The notes under the pieces were generated by a model that worked only from the letters and a program-made list of their open reading frames with translations, did not search any database and had not been told where the DNA came from. Positions 40,385-48,605 of a stretch of DNA of 64,000 bases are shown one piece after another (within the stretch, counting starts at the first letter, position 1; every line of letters begins with the position of its first letter). Source of the stretch: Nocardia takedensis NBRC 100417 (GTDB lineage Bacteria; Actinomycetota; Actinomycetes; Mycobacteriales; Mycobacteriaceae); contig NZ_BAGG01000066.1 in NCBI RefSeq assembly GCF_000308695.1, forward strand, positions 1 through 64,000. Direction: 5' to 3'. The position numbers were made by a program, and so were the translations under genes.

Positions 40385-41738
40385 CGCGGCGGCGCTCGGC
40401 GATCGCGCCGAGCGCCCACGCCACCGCGCCCGCGGCCAGGAACGACAGCAGCGAGGCGCTGGTCCACGGCTGTTTGGTGAAATGCAGCCAGTCCTGCACG
40501 CGCACCCAGAAATCGGTCCACACGCCCGCGTCGCCCGGGTTGATGACCTGATACACCGACAGACCGACCAGCCAGGCCGCGATCATGCCCCAGCGTGACG
40601 GCGCGTCGGCGTCGGTGTTCCACTCGCCGCGAGCGCGCAGGAAGAAATCGGCGACCAGCACACCGAGCAGCGGCACGAACACCGAGCCGATGAGCCCGAG
40701 GAAGCCGAAGTAGTCGTCCATGTCCAACCACAGCGCCAGCAGCGTGATGAACGCGCCCAGGCCGATCGAGAGCACCCGCCGGTCCGCGCGCGGCGCGAGA
40801 TTCTGGATCGAGACGGCGGTGGAGTAGACGTTGGCGAAGGACTGATCGGCCTCCCGCACCACCAGGATCAGGAAGAAGACCGCGCCGAGGGTGACGGTGA
40901 GGAACGGGCCGTATGTGCCTTCACCGGTGGCCAGCGCCAGCGCGAACAGACCGAGGACGTAGGCGAGGATCTGGGTGAGCGCGTACGCGCCGCTGGCCGC
41001 CCCGAACGCGCCCTTGGTGCTCTTGGCGTAGCGGGTGTAGTCCGCGGCCACCGGCACCCACGAGATCGACACCGCCAGCGCCGCGTCGGTCGCGATCCAG
41101 AACAGATTCCAGTCCGACCCGAACGGCCCGGACCCCTGCGGACCGGGATTCGCGGTCAGATCGGGCAGTCCGGCGCGGAAGAACTGCACGTAGAACCAGA
41201 TCAGCGCGATCGCGACGCCGATCGTCACGAAACGTCGCAGAATCCGCACCGAGCCCAGCGGCCAGATGGTCAACACGGTGGTCAACACCCCGGCGGCCAC
41301 GATGTAGAGCCAGCGCGGGCCGCCGCCGAACAGTTCCTCGGCCGCGTTGCCGATCACGATCAACTCGAAAGTGCCCCAGCCGATCAACTGGGCGATGTTG
41401 AGCACCGTCGGCACATAACTCGGCTTCGCGCCGAACAGGCCGCGCAACAACATCATCGCGGGTTTGCCGGTGCGCGCGCCCGGAATCGCCGCGAGCCCCA
41501 ACATGAGTCCGCCGACCACGGTGCCCACGATCATCGCGACGATGCCCGCCGCGATCGAGATCTGCGCCGCGCCTTCGCTGTTCGGCGCGAGCACCGTGTA
41601 CGCCCCGGAGAAGGCGAACAGGCTCACGCCCAGATTCGCCCAGAACGCGCTCTGATCCCAGAACGACAGGACCCGCGGCGCGGGCTCCTCCAAGGTGAGC
41701 GGTGCCTCTTTCCCGCCCGTGCCGACAGTGGACGCCAT
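40374..41738 (-). CDS. cytX: NCS1 transporter CytX, predicted hydroxymethylpyrimidine uptake
   Basis: This 454-residue NCS1 family transporter has about twelve hydrophobic segments; typical text includes SFWDQSAFWANLGVSLFAFS, LIGWGTFELIVIGNAA and SWVPVAADYTRYA. A TPP riboswitch directly precedes the gene, which assigns it to thiamine metabolism: CytX proteins are predicted to import the HMP pyrimidine precursor. The ATG lies 11 nt after the riboswitch end, and the ribosome site GGAGAAGG abuts the aptamer, pointing to control of translation. No other thiamine gene is nearby. Confidence 0.92.
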   Translation of the reverse strand: MASTVGTGGKEAPLTLEEPAPRVLSFWDQSAFWANLGVSLFAFSGAYTVLAPNSEGAAQISIAAGIVAMIVGTVVGGLMLGLAAIPGARTGKPAMMLLRGLFGAKPSYVPTVLNIAQLIGWGTFELIVIGNAAEELFGGGPRWLYIVAAGVLTTVLTIWPLGSVRILRRFVTIGVAIALIWFYVQFFRAGLPDLTANPGPQGSGPFGSDWNLFWIATDAALAVSISWVPVAADYTRYAKSTKGAFGAASGAYALTQILAYVLGLFALALATGEGTYGPFLTVTLGAVFFLILVVREADQSFANVYSTAVSIQNLAPRADRRVLSIGLGAFITLLALWLDMDDYFGFLGLIGSVFVPLLGVLVADFFLRARGEWNTDADAPSRWGMIAAWLVGLSVYQVINPGDAGVWTDFWVRVQDWLHFTKQPWTSASLLSFLAAGAVAWALGAIAERRRARS

Positions 41739-41749
41739 GACGCTGCCTT

Positions 41750-41839
41750 CTCCCTACGCCGGCATTACCCGGACAGGTTCGTGCGGTCGGCGCGCTCGGG
41801 CGCACCCTCTCAGCCCGGCCGTTGTCCGAGCTCCCGCGG
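41750..41839 (-). ncRNA. Thiamine pyrophosphate (THI element) riboswitch
   Basis: On the minus strand the conserved aptamer cores are all present in order: GGGAGCTCGG (P1/P2 side), GGCTGAGAGGGTGC (about 41818-41805), GACCGCACGAACCTG and TCCGGGTAATGCCGGCGTAG with GGGA at the 3' end (41751-41754). CTGAGAG and GGGTAATGCC are the invariant pyrimidine- and pyrophosphate-binding parts. It controls cytX, starting at 41738. Confidence 0.95.
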
Positions 41840-41999
41840 TGATGTACCGGCCGAATCGTACACCCGTACCGACCCGGGGGTGTCGGCTCGCCGTATTCGC
41901 CCGAGCAGGCTCCTCGGTGAAGTGGAATCGGGTCGTTTCGGGGGTGTGGGCCCGGGTATCCGCCGAGCATTCGATCCGGTGGAGATGAGGAAAGCGGTC

Positions 42000-42851
42000 A
42001 TGGCGAGAACAGGTTCAGTGTCAACTTCTTTCGCGGGTTCGTCGGCGAGCGGCGGTGGTTTCACCGGTGCCGCGGACCGGTTGGTGCGCAACGACGCGTT
42101 CGAGAAAGTCGCGCGGGCCGGCTTCGTGATGGCCGGGATCGTGCACATCCTGATCGGCTACATCGCGATCCGGTTGGCCTTCGGCGGTGGCGGCGGGTCC
42201 GCGGATCAGTCGGGGGCGATGGCCGAGCTGGCCAAAGAGCCGGGCGGCGGTGTCGCGCTGTGGGTCGGCGCGGTCGCCTTCGTGGTGCTCGGGCTGTGGA
42301 AGCTGGTGGAGGGCATCGTCGGCCACAAGCGCGACCGCGGCGAGGACCGCTCGGATCTGTTCCATCGCGCGAAGGCCATCGGTGAGGCCGTGATCTACGC
42401 GGTGCTGGCCTACACGGCGTTCTCCTTCGCCAAGGGCAGCGGGTCCTCGGGTCAGCAGCAGAAGGCGGGCGTGACCGCCGAGTTGATGAAGAGCACCGGC
42501 GGCAGTCTGCTGCTGGCGCTGATCGGCCTCGGCATCATCGGTGTGGGCGGTTACTACGTCTACAAGGGCGCGACCCAGAAGTTCACCAAGGATCTGGACG
42601 CGGCCGGGACCTGGGCGCGTCGGCTGGGCACCGTCGGCTACATCGCCAAGGGGCTCGCGCTGGCCGGTATCGGTGTGCTGGTGATCATCGCGACCACTCG
42701 CTCGGAGCCGGACAAGGCCTCGGGTCTGGACGGCGCGCTCAAGACCCTGGGCGCTCAGCCCTACGGCCCGTACCTGCTGGTGATCGCCGCGATCGGCATC
42801 ATCACCTACGGCGTCTACAACTTCATCCGGGCCAAGCACGCCAAGATGTGA
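42000..42851 (+). CDS. DUF1206 domain membrane protein
   Basis: The 283-residue protein has three tandem DUF1206-type units, each with a helix pair: ARAGFVMAGIVHILIGYIAI, RAKAIGEAVIYAVLAYTAFS and LGTVGYIAKGLALAGIGVLV. The N-terminal 35 residues are Ser/Gly-rich and cytosolic. Function unknown; widespread in actinobacteria as single genes. The ATG at 42000 is preferred to one at 41985 because the latter has its purine-rich site too close. A strong terminator follows. Confidence 0.85.
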   Translation: MARTGSVSTSFAGSSASGGGFTGAADRLVRNDAFEKVARAGFVMAGIVHILIGYIAIRLAFGGGGGSADQSGAMAELAKEPGGGVALWVGAVAFVVLGLWKLVEGIVGHKRDRGEDRSDLFHRAKAIGEAVIYAVLAYTAFSFAKGSGSSGQQQKAGVTAELMKSTGGSLLLALIGLGIIGVGGYYVYKGATQKFTKDLDAAGTWARRLGTVGYIAKGLALAGIGVLVIIATTRSEPDKASGLDGALKTLGAQPYGPYLLVIAAIGIITYGVYNFIRAKHAKM

Positions 42852-42872
42852 TCCTTACCAACACCCGGGCTC

Positions 42873-42909
42873 GAAACCCCCGTCGCGCGGACTGCGCGGC
42901 GGGGGTTTC
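42873..42909 (+). terminator. Intrinsic terminator after the DUF1206 gene
   Basis: GAAACCCCCGTCGCGC (42873-42888) pairs with GCGCGGCGGGGGTTTC (42894-42909) (one G-U pair, 5-nt loop), followed by TTCTTCTG. One of the clearest intrinsic terminators in the window. Confidence 0.85.
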
Positions 42910-43068
42910 TTCTGTCCTCAGTGACGTTGTGAGCGTGCATATCTCGTAGGCACCGCCGTTGCGGTCGAGGCGGACTGGCCACTATCATCATCCCGACATC
43001 GAGTGTCGCCGAGTCGGCGACGGACGATCCGGTGTGGGGGGACCTCGTCGGGTCGACGGGGGGAGAGC

Positions 43069-43413
43069 ATGACCGAATCCAACGCGCAGACCGGCGCGTT
43101 CACCGTCACTCCCGCCGAATTGACCGTGGCCGCCCGAGCCGTGCGAACCCTGCTGGAAGGGCTGACAACCGGATTCGCCGCCCTCGACGCCGATGTCGAC
43201 ACGCTGATCGCCAATTGGCAAGGCCGCCAAGGAACCCGGTTCGCCACCGGCTACGACGAAGTCCGCACCGGCCTGGCCGAACTCCTCGACGCGATGGCCG
43301 ACACCACCACGGCACTCGACGCGAGCGCGGAACGCTACCTGGAACAGGAGAACGTCAACGCCGCGGCCATCGAATCGGTCGCCTCCTCCCTGGATCTGCC
43401 CGATGTCTCATAA
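43069..43413 (+). CDS. WXG100 family protein 1 (ESX substrate)
   Basis: This 114-residue helical-hairpin protein of the EsxA/EsxB type has the turn motif WQG at 50-52 and, downstream, YLEQE (about 94-98), which fits the YxxxD/E export signal. The N-terminal FTVTPAELTVAARAV and its length are typical of WXG100 proteins found next to effectors. The ATG has GGGGGGAGAG upstream. The next gene, also a WXG100 protein, starts 11 nt before its end, so the two probably form a heterodimer that targets the following toxin for type VII secretion. No secretion machinery is encoded here. Confidence 0.88.
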   Translation: MTESNAQTGAFTVTPAELTVAARAVRTLLEGLTTGFAALDADVDTLIANWQGRQGTRFATGYDEVRTGLAELLDAMADTTTALDASAERYLEQENVNAAAIESVASSLDLPDVS

Positions 43414-43690
43414 GGTCGACCTCGATCTGTTCGATTCGGTCATCGCGCGCATGACGGCATTCGAAGGGTTCTTCGCCGACCAGATCACCGCCTTCGACAC
43501 CGCGATCGGCAAGCTGCAAGGCGTGTGGGACGGCGAAGCCGCCACCGCGCAACAGCAATCACATCAGCGACTCATGGCCGCCGCCGCCGACATCCGGGAC
43601 GGAATCCACGACATGCGCACAGCCGCCCGCGCCGCGCACACCAACTACAGCAACGCCATCGCGGCGAACCTCGAGATGTGGCGAGGGTGA
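43403..43690 (+). CDS. WXG100 family protein 2 (ESX partner)
   Basis: This 95-residue WXG100 protein has the turn WDG at 42-44 and two long helices; the N-terminus is VDLDLFDSVIARMTAFEGFF. It overlaps the preceding WXG100 gene by 11 nt and is separated from the toxin gene by 6 nt, so all three are co-translated. It lacks a clear YxxxD/E signal, which the partner supplies. Confidence 0.87.
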   Translation: MSHKVDLDLFDSVIARMTAFEGFFADQITAFDTAIGKLQGVWDGEAATAQQQSHQRLMAAAADIRDGIHDMRTAARAAHTNYSNAIAANLEMWRG

Positions 43691-43696
43691 GCCGGT

Positions 43697-44995
43697 GTGA
43701 CCGAACTGGATGTCGATCCCGAGCTGTTCTACGACCTGGCAGGCGCCTACAGTCGCGCCAGCACCACCGCTTCGGCCGCATTGCGCAAGATGGACGGCGA
43801 CTTGCGCAGTGCCGTAAAAATGACCGGTGGGGACTCCGGTGGATTGGAGTGGGGCGGCAAGTACCACAAGAGCGGCATCGAGGCCGCAGTCACCGCGGGC
43901 ATGGCCACCGATGTCATGGTGCGAATGGCCGCGCTCATCCGCCAGAACGGTGTCAACCACGACCAGTCCGAGAACGCAGAAGAATACAACACCCCGGGCG
44001 GAGCCCTCCCGCCGTCGGATCCAGGCGGAACGTCTTATACCGCACGGCCTCTGAAGAACCCGGGCGAAGGGTCTCGACCCGAACCATTCGGTTGGGTGGT
44101 GGTCATGGGAACTACCGAATGGATCAATGGAAACCCTGATCTGCTGGACACCTTCGCATCGAGTTGGGTGACAGCCGCGAGCGCCTACAGTGCGCTCGAT
44201 GTGCCGATACGGGCCAAGATGTCCCAACTGCGCGGTTCGACCGCACCCGAGATCGCCGACATCGACAAGACCAACGCCACCGTCCTCGACGGGATAGAGG
44301 TCCTCGCCGATGCCATGCGGCAACAGGGGAGCGCTACCAGCGGATACGCTGACGTCCTACGCGCAGCGCAGGAGGGTGCCGAATGGGAGTTGCAGTTGCA
44401 GACCGTCGCGCAAGCCATCAACATCATCAACGCGGCGACCATCGGCAAGCCCATCGAGAAGGCGATCCGCAAAGCCGCGGAGCAGGAGATCGAATACAGC
44501 CGCAACAAGATCGCGGGAATGCTCCAAGGTCTGGCCGACGCACGTCGAGTCAGCGGGTCAGCGCTGGAAGCGGTATCGGCGACAATCATCAGCAGCGTCA
44601 ACACAAAATTCAAACCGGTACTCGACCTGCAACTCAAGAACGCTCCGCAGCCCACTAAAGCCGAACGAGCTCGACGGAACAAACTCGAAGGCGCGAAGGC
44701 CGAATCTCGCGCCGGTGTGGATCCCACCGTGAAGAAGCCGACGATCCCGTCCACGACCGGAGCACGCAATCGTGCGCCGGATGTCCTCGATGACGCGAAC
44801 AAGAAGCTCACCGAGGTCAAGAACGTCGATCGTCAGGGCCTGACCGATCAGATCGTCGACGACCTCGCGTACTGTTCGACCAACGGCTACGAATTCGTAC
44901 TGATCACCGACCACCGCACAATCCTGACCCGCGAGATCCAGGATCTGATCAGCCAAGGAAAGATCAAGCACGTGACCATGGACTTCACGAGTTGA
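43697..44995 (+). CDS. ESX-associated polymorphic toxin with PD-ExK nuclease-like C-terminus
   Basis: This 432-residue effector has an N-terminal WXG/LXG-like helical region (about 5-110, with WGG near 52), a second helical stretch (about 145-300, including NPDLLDTFASSWVTAASAYS), a basic linker and a C-terminal toxin domain (about 355-432). The end reads RAPDVLDD then LTEVKNVDRQGLTDQIVDD, which supplies PD (361-362) and E-V-K (373-375), the active-site pattern of PD-(D/E)xK nucleases, and resembles the Tox-REase-7 family as I recall it (LITDHRT, LISQGKI). It follows two WXG100 genes and its last bases overlap a candidate immunity gene (TTGA). The GTG start at 43697 is 6 nt after the previous stop. 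Expected to be secreted by an ESX system and to cut nucleic acid in competitors. Confidence 0.82.
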   Translation: MTELDVDPELFYDLAGAYSRASTTASAALRKMDGDLRSAVKMTGGDSGGLEWGGKYHKSGIEAAVTAGMATDVMVRMAALIRQNGVNHDQSENAEEYNTPGGALPPSDPGGTSYTARPLKNPGEGSRPEPFGWVVVMGTTEWINGNPDLLDTFASSWVTAASAYSALDVPIRAKMSQLRGSTAPEIADIDKTNATVLDGIEVLADAMRQQGSATSGYADVLRAAQEGAEWELQLQTVAQAINIINAATIGKPIEKAIRKAAEQEIEYSRNKIAGMLQGLADARRVSGSALEAVSATIISSVNTKFKPVLDLQLKNAPQPTKAERARRNKLEGAKAESRAGVDPTVKKPTIPSTTGARNRAPDVLDDANKKLTEVKNVDRQGLTDQIVDDLAYCSTNGYEFVLITDHRTILTREIQDLISQGKIKHVTMDFTS

Positions 44996-45615
44996 CTCCC
45001 ACCGACGACGCGGCCGCGAACCAGCTACTGGAGGACTACCGCTCGGCCGGCGGTTACGGCGCGACGATCCATGAAATCAGCTCGCGCACCAGCATCAAGC
45101 CGCAGGCGATAGCGGTTCTCGCGCAGTGGCTGGTCGAACTGGAATCCCGCTGGCCGGGCTCCGAGACCGAAGGCAGGCAGTCCGCCAGGATCGCACTCGC
45201 CCGTGCGTTGGGTTGCAAGGAATCCCGTAAGACGGCCGCGGTACCGGCCCTGATCTCCCAGTTCGACACCGGGAAGCCAATCGGAGCGAACGCGAGATGG
45301 GCGGCGGGAAACGCCTTGTACGACATCCCCGCCGAACCTTCCTATTTCGAGGAACTGGCCGCGATCGCCCGGAATCGCGAATTCGGGATGGAGCGACAGA
45401 TGGTCGTCTTGTGGTTGGGCAAGTCACGTCGTCCGGAGGCTGTCGAGGTGGCGGTATCTCAGTTGGATGACGAGTCGGTCCAGGGTCACGCGCTGGAAGC
45501 GCTGTCCAAGCTGCGTGCCCAGGGCGTCCGGGATGTGGTGGAACCGTTCCTCACATCGAAGAACAAGTGGCATCGCCGCAGCGCGGAACGAATTCTGCGC
45601 TACGACGAAAGCTGA
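44992..45615 (+). CDS. Candidate immunity protein, HEAT-repeat-like
   Basis: The 207-residue protein starts with TTG inside the toxin stop (TTGA), the typical coupling of toxin and antidote. The sequence is helical with repeated segments (AVPALISQFDTGKP, AVEVAVSQLDDESVQGHALE and ALSKLRAQGVRDVVEPFL) that resemble HEAT/PBS-lyase repeats; several such proteins are immunity factors in polymorphic toxin loci. A neutralising role is inferred from position and fold. The region 43700-45600 is slightly less GC-rich than the surroundings, as expected for exchangeable toxin cassettes. Confidence 0.75.
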   Translation: MTPTDDAAANQLLEDYRSAGGYGATIHEISSRTSIKPQAIAVLAQWLVELESRWPGSETEGRQSARIALARALGCKESRKTAAVPALISQFDTGKPIGANARWAAGNALYDIPAEPSYFEELAAIARNREFGMERQMVVLWLGKSRRPEAVEVAVSQLDDESVQGHALEALSKLRAQGVRDVVEPFLTSKNKWHRRSAERILRYDES

Positions 45616-45631
45616 AGCCCATGCGTCGGTT

Positions 45632-46045
45632 TCATCGCCAGACGCGGCGTTCGGCGGCGAAGCCCGCCAATTCGTCGACCAGCACCGTACCTTGTTCCCG
45701 CCGATACGGCTGAACCACTGTCATCGCCGGGCCTTCGGCATGTTCGAGATACACCTCGATGCCCTCGGACCCGGTGGCGGGAATTCGCACGTCGACCACC
45801 AACGCCGCCGCCTTGATCCGCATCCGCATGGACTCGATCACTTCACCGTTGCGCTCGTGCGCCCGCGCAGCGGTCTCCGCCTCGGAGACGATGACCTGCT
45901 TGGTCCCGTCGCGCTCGACCACCACGGCGAACGGAAAGAACTCGCCGCCGTCGGCCAACCGTCGCGCGGCCATATCCAGCGCGACATCCAACAGATCGTC
46001 GATGTCGGCCTGTGCCGATTCCGACGTCGTCTCGCGCCACGACAT
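45632..46045 (-). CDS. Conserved hypothetical protein
   Basis: The 137-residue protein mixes acidic helices and beta segments (FFPFAVVVERDG, AALVVDVRIPATGSEGIEVY, MTVVQPYRREQG), without signal peptide or membrane segment. The ATG at 46045 (MSWRETT) has GGGGAGAAGG just upstream. The gene faces the immunity gene tail to tail, 16 nt apart. I do not recognise a family. Confidence 0.65.
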   Translation of the reverse strand: MSWRETTSESAQADIDDLLDVALDMAARRLADGGEFFPFAVVVERDGTKQVIVSEAETAARAHERNGEVIESMRMRIKAAALVVDVRIPATGSEGIEVYLEHAEGPAMTVVQPYRREQGTVLVDELAGFAAERRVWR

Positions 46046-46307
46046 GCCTTCTCCCCTCGACAGCAGCACCACGAACAGTACTCACCTCGGCGACTTCGGA
46101 ACCGGCCGACTCGGTCCGGGGAGTATGGACCCTCGCCTCGGCGACCGGGCGTCTGTCGACGGTCCCGTGGGACAGCCCGAATCCGCGGATGCTGCCGGAA
46201 CCGCGCGTCGGTGCTACCCGTTGCCCGCGGTGTCCTCGGTCGAGGTGGTCGTCGGTGGTGGGGTCACCGTGACGATTTTCCCTGACAGTGCCGCGGCGAT
46301 CGCCGGG

Positions 46308-46697
46308 ATGTCGGTGTCGGTGATTCCGGTGGAGATGGTCAGGGGCGAGAGGTGGACTTTGGCTGCTCTGGATCTGCTGGTGCTGGTGCCCATCACCCCC
46401 GAAACCGAGCGAGTCCTGCCCGCGGCGGAGATGCTCGGTCTCCGCCGCGCGGTCGATGACGCGGTCCTGGAATTGGCCTACGCCGATCCGCTGCACCTGC
46501 TCGCGGACGTTCCGGTGGTCGAGTTGAGCGTTCCGCTGGCGGGATCGGGTCGAGACAGTCGCCACTGTGCTCCGGTGAGCGTCCGAGATTCGGAGTGCGG
46601 GATCACCCGGCGTCGTGGCGTGCCAGCCAGTTCAGGATCGTCCGGTTCACCTCGTCCGGCTTCTCCTGTTGGATCCAGTGACCGGCGTCGAGGGTGA
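46308..46697 (+). CDS. Doubtful ORF in a 557-bp region of uncertain coding strand
   Basis: Between 46046 and 46602 no gene is clear. The + strand frame shown reads like a protein (RWTLAALDLLVLVPITPETE, MLGLRRAVDDAVLELAYADP, LADVPVVELSVPLAG) but runs 95 bp into the opposite hydrolase gene and has no ribosome site. A minus-strand frame ending at 46214 also gives plausible text (ITDTDIPAIAAALSGKIVTV, then TPPPTTTSTEDTAGNG). Either may be a real small gene or a remnant; both cannot be. No family recognised. Confidence 0.25.
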   Translation: MSVSVIPVEMVRGERWTLAALDLLVLVPITPETERVLPAAEMLGLRRAVDDAVLELAYADPLHLLADVPVVELSVPLAGSGRDSRHCAPVSVRDSECGITRRRGVPASSGSSGSPRPASPVGSSDRRRG

Positions 46698-47541
46698 CCA
46701 CTTCGACCTCGGGGACGAAGGTAGTCAGGTTCTCGGCGCGCGCCACCGTGTCGCGGGCGCCGTAGATCATCAGGGCGGGCTGCCGGACGATGGGGTCCGC
46801 CTCGGCGAGCAGGCGCCAGTTGCGGTCGAGGTTGCGGTACCAGTTGATGCCGCCGGTGAACCCCGAGGACGTGAAGGCGGTGACGAAGACGTCCAATTCG
46901 GCTTCGCTCATGAGCGGTTCGCCGAGTGGCCGCTCGGCTCGGGCGAGCGCGATCATGGCCATGCCCGGCGGCGGCTCGGCCGGGGGTTGGTTCTTGCGGA
47001 ACAGGTTGCGCAGGAACCGGGCGGCGTCGGCGTCGAGGACGGCGTCCGCGACGCCCGGCTGTCGAGTGAAGTGCACGAAGTAGAAGTCGGGACCCAGCGC
47101 GGCTTCCATGACTTCCAGCCAAGGAGTTTCTCCGCGTTCGAGGTACGGCAGGCTCAGGTTGATCACCTTGTTCACGCGTTTCGGGTGCAACTGGGCCAGC
47201 CCCCAGACGACGAAAGCGCCCCAGTCGTGACCGACGAAGACGGCGTCGTCGTAGCCGTAGTGGTCGAGCAGTGCTACGAGGTCGCCCGACAGGTGGTCGA
47301 TGTCGTAGTCGGTCACCTCGGCCGGACGGGACGAACGGCCGTAGCCGCGCTGGTTCGGGACGAGGACGTGGTAGCCCGCGTCGACGAGGACCGGCACCTG
47401 ATGTCGCCACGAGTAGGCGTGTTCGGGCCAGCCGTGACACAGCACGAGGGGTTTGCCGGGGCTACCGGCTTCGAAGACTTCGAGGTCGATTCCGTTGACC
47501 GGAATCAGGGTCGGCCGGGGGAAGTCGGCGGCGGGGTGCAC
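46603..47541 (-). CDS. Alpha/beta hydrolase, epoxide hydrolase type
   Basis: This 312-residue hydrolase is of the EphA/EphB class. The oxyanion segment is LCHGWPEHAYSW, the nucleophilic Asp lies in FVGHDWGAFVVWG, the cap has the Tyr in GGINWYRNLDRNW that activates epoxides, the acid Asp in YGARDTVA, and the catalytic His in DAGHWIQQEKPDEV. The GTG at 47541 has AGGAG 5 nt upstream; a further upstream ATG at 47598 adds non-conserved text. It diverges from a WYL regulator across about 100 bp and may be its target. Confidence 0.88.
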   Translation of the reverse strand: MHPAADFPRPTLIPVNGIDLEVFEAGSPGKPLVLCHGWPEHAYSWRHQVPVLVDAGYHVLVPNQRGYGRSSRPAEVTDYDIDHLSGDLVALLDHYGYDDAVFVGHDWGAFVVWGLAQLHPKRVNKVINLSLPYLERGETPWLEVMEAALGPDFYFVHFTRQPGVADAVLDADAARFLRNLFRKNQPPAEPPPGMAMIALARAERPLGEPLMSEAELDVFVTAFTSSGFTGGINWYRNLDRNWRLLAEADPIVRQPALMIYGARDTVARAENLTTFVPEVEVVTLDAGHWIQQEKPDEVNRTILNWLARHDAG

Positions 47542-47639
47542 GGGCGCTCCTGAGGATCGAGGGTGGATTCGGGGGGACGCCGCGACCATAGGGGACATCG
47601 CGGACAGGATCGGTCCTGGATGTCCGGCAGACTGACGGC

Positions 47640-48605
47640 ATGCGGAACGATCCCACCGGTCGAGCGCTCCGGTTGCTCTCGCTGCTGCAGACCCATCGCT
47701 TCTGGCGCTGCGGTGAGCTCGCGGCGCGGCTCGAGGTCACCGAGCGGACGGTGCGGCGTGACGTCGACCGTCTGCGCGAACTCGGGTACCCGATCGATTC
47801 CACGTCGGGAAAGTACGGCGGATACCGACTGGAGGCGGGCGCGCGGGTGCCACCGCTGCTGGTCGACGACGACGAGGCCGTCGCGGTCGCGGTCGGACTG
47901 CGCTACGCGGCCGAGGCCGCCATCGAGGGGATGGCGGAGACGTCGTTGCGCGCGCTGACGAAGATCGAGTCGCTGCTGCCGCACCGTCTGCGCCGACGGG
48001 TGTCGGCGGTGCATTCGAGCGTGACGCCGATGCGCAGGATCGTCGACGACGACATCATCGACCCGGAGGCGTTGGGCGCGCTGGCTGCCGCGTGTCGGGA
48101 CCGCGAGCACGTGCGGTTCGACTACCGGCGCGGCGACGGCGACGACAGGGGGCGACTGGTCCAGCCGCACGGACTCGTCACGGCGGGACGGCGCTGGTAT
48201 CTGGTCGCGTGGGACCGTGATCGCGAGGGCTGGCGGACCTTCCGGCTGGACCGGGTCCGGGCGGTCCGGCCGGACGGCGGTCGCTTCGAGCCCCGTGCGA
48301 TCCCGGGCGGCGACGCGGCGGCCTTCGTCGCGGACACCCTCGGCTCGACTTGGCGGCCACGGGAGGCGACCCTGTCCGTGCACGCGAGATTCGCCGAACT
48401 CGAAGGTGTGCTCCGGTGGATCGACCACACGCCGATCGAGGTGCGGACGGATCGCTGCCGCGTCCGCGTCCGCGGCGAGGATCTCGGACGTCTCGCCATG
48501 ACGGTCGCCCGCGTCGCGCTCACCGCGCCGGTCACGGTCGTGGAACCGCCCGAACTCGCGGACATCGTCGGACGTCTCGCCACCCACCTGCAGGAGGACA
48601 GATGA
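47640..48605 (+). CDS. WYL-domain transcriptional regulator (DeoR-like HTH)
   Basis: This 321-residue regulator has a winged-helix HTH (RALRLLSLLQTHRFWRCGEL, VTERTVRRDVDRLRELGYPI), a middle helical region, and a WYL domain (about 140-215) with RRWYLVAWDRDREGWRTFRL, the WYL/WxxFR motif that binds nucleic acid or nucleotides. It ends with the C-terminal WCX extension. Its TGA overlaps the ATG of the YdeI-like gene. It is divergent from the epoxide hydrolase. Confidence 0.9.
   Translation: MRNDPTGRALRLLSLLQTHRFWRCGELAARLEVTERTVRRDVDRLRELGYPIDSTSGKYGGYRLEAGARVPPLLVDDDEAVAVAVGLRYAAEAAIEGMAETSLRALTKIESLLPHRLRRRVSAVHSSVTPMRRIVDDDIIDPEALGALAAACRDREHVRFDYRRGDGDDRGRLVQPHGLVTAGRRWYLVAWDRDREGWRTFRLDRVRAVRPDGGRFEPRAIPGGDAAAFVADTLGSTWRPREATLSVHARFAELEGVLRWIDHTPIEVRTDRCRVRVRGEDLGRLAMTVARVALTAPVTVVEPPELADIVGRLATHLQEDR

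Noticed and set aside
43697..44995. Treating the effector as a plain ESX structural protein.
   Set aside because: The C-terminal PD...ExK pattern and the overlapping downstream gene fit a toxin/immunity pair better than a structural role.
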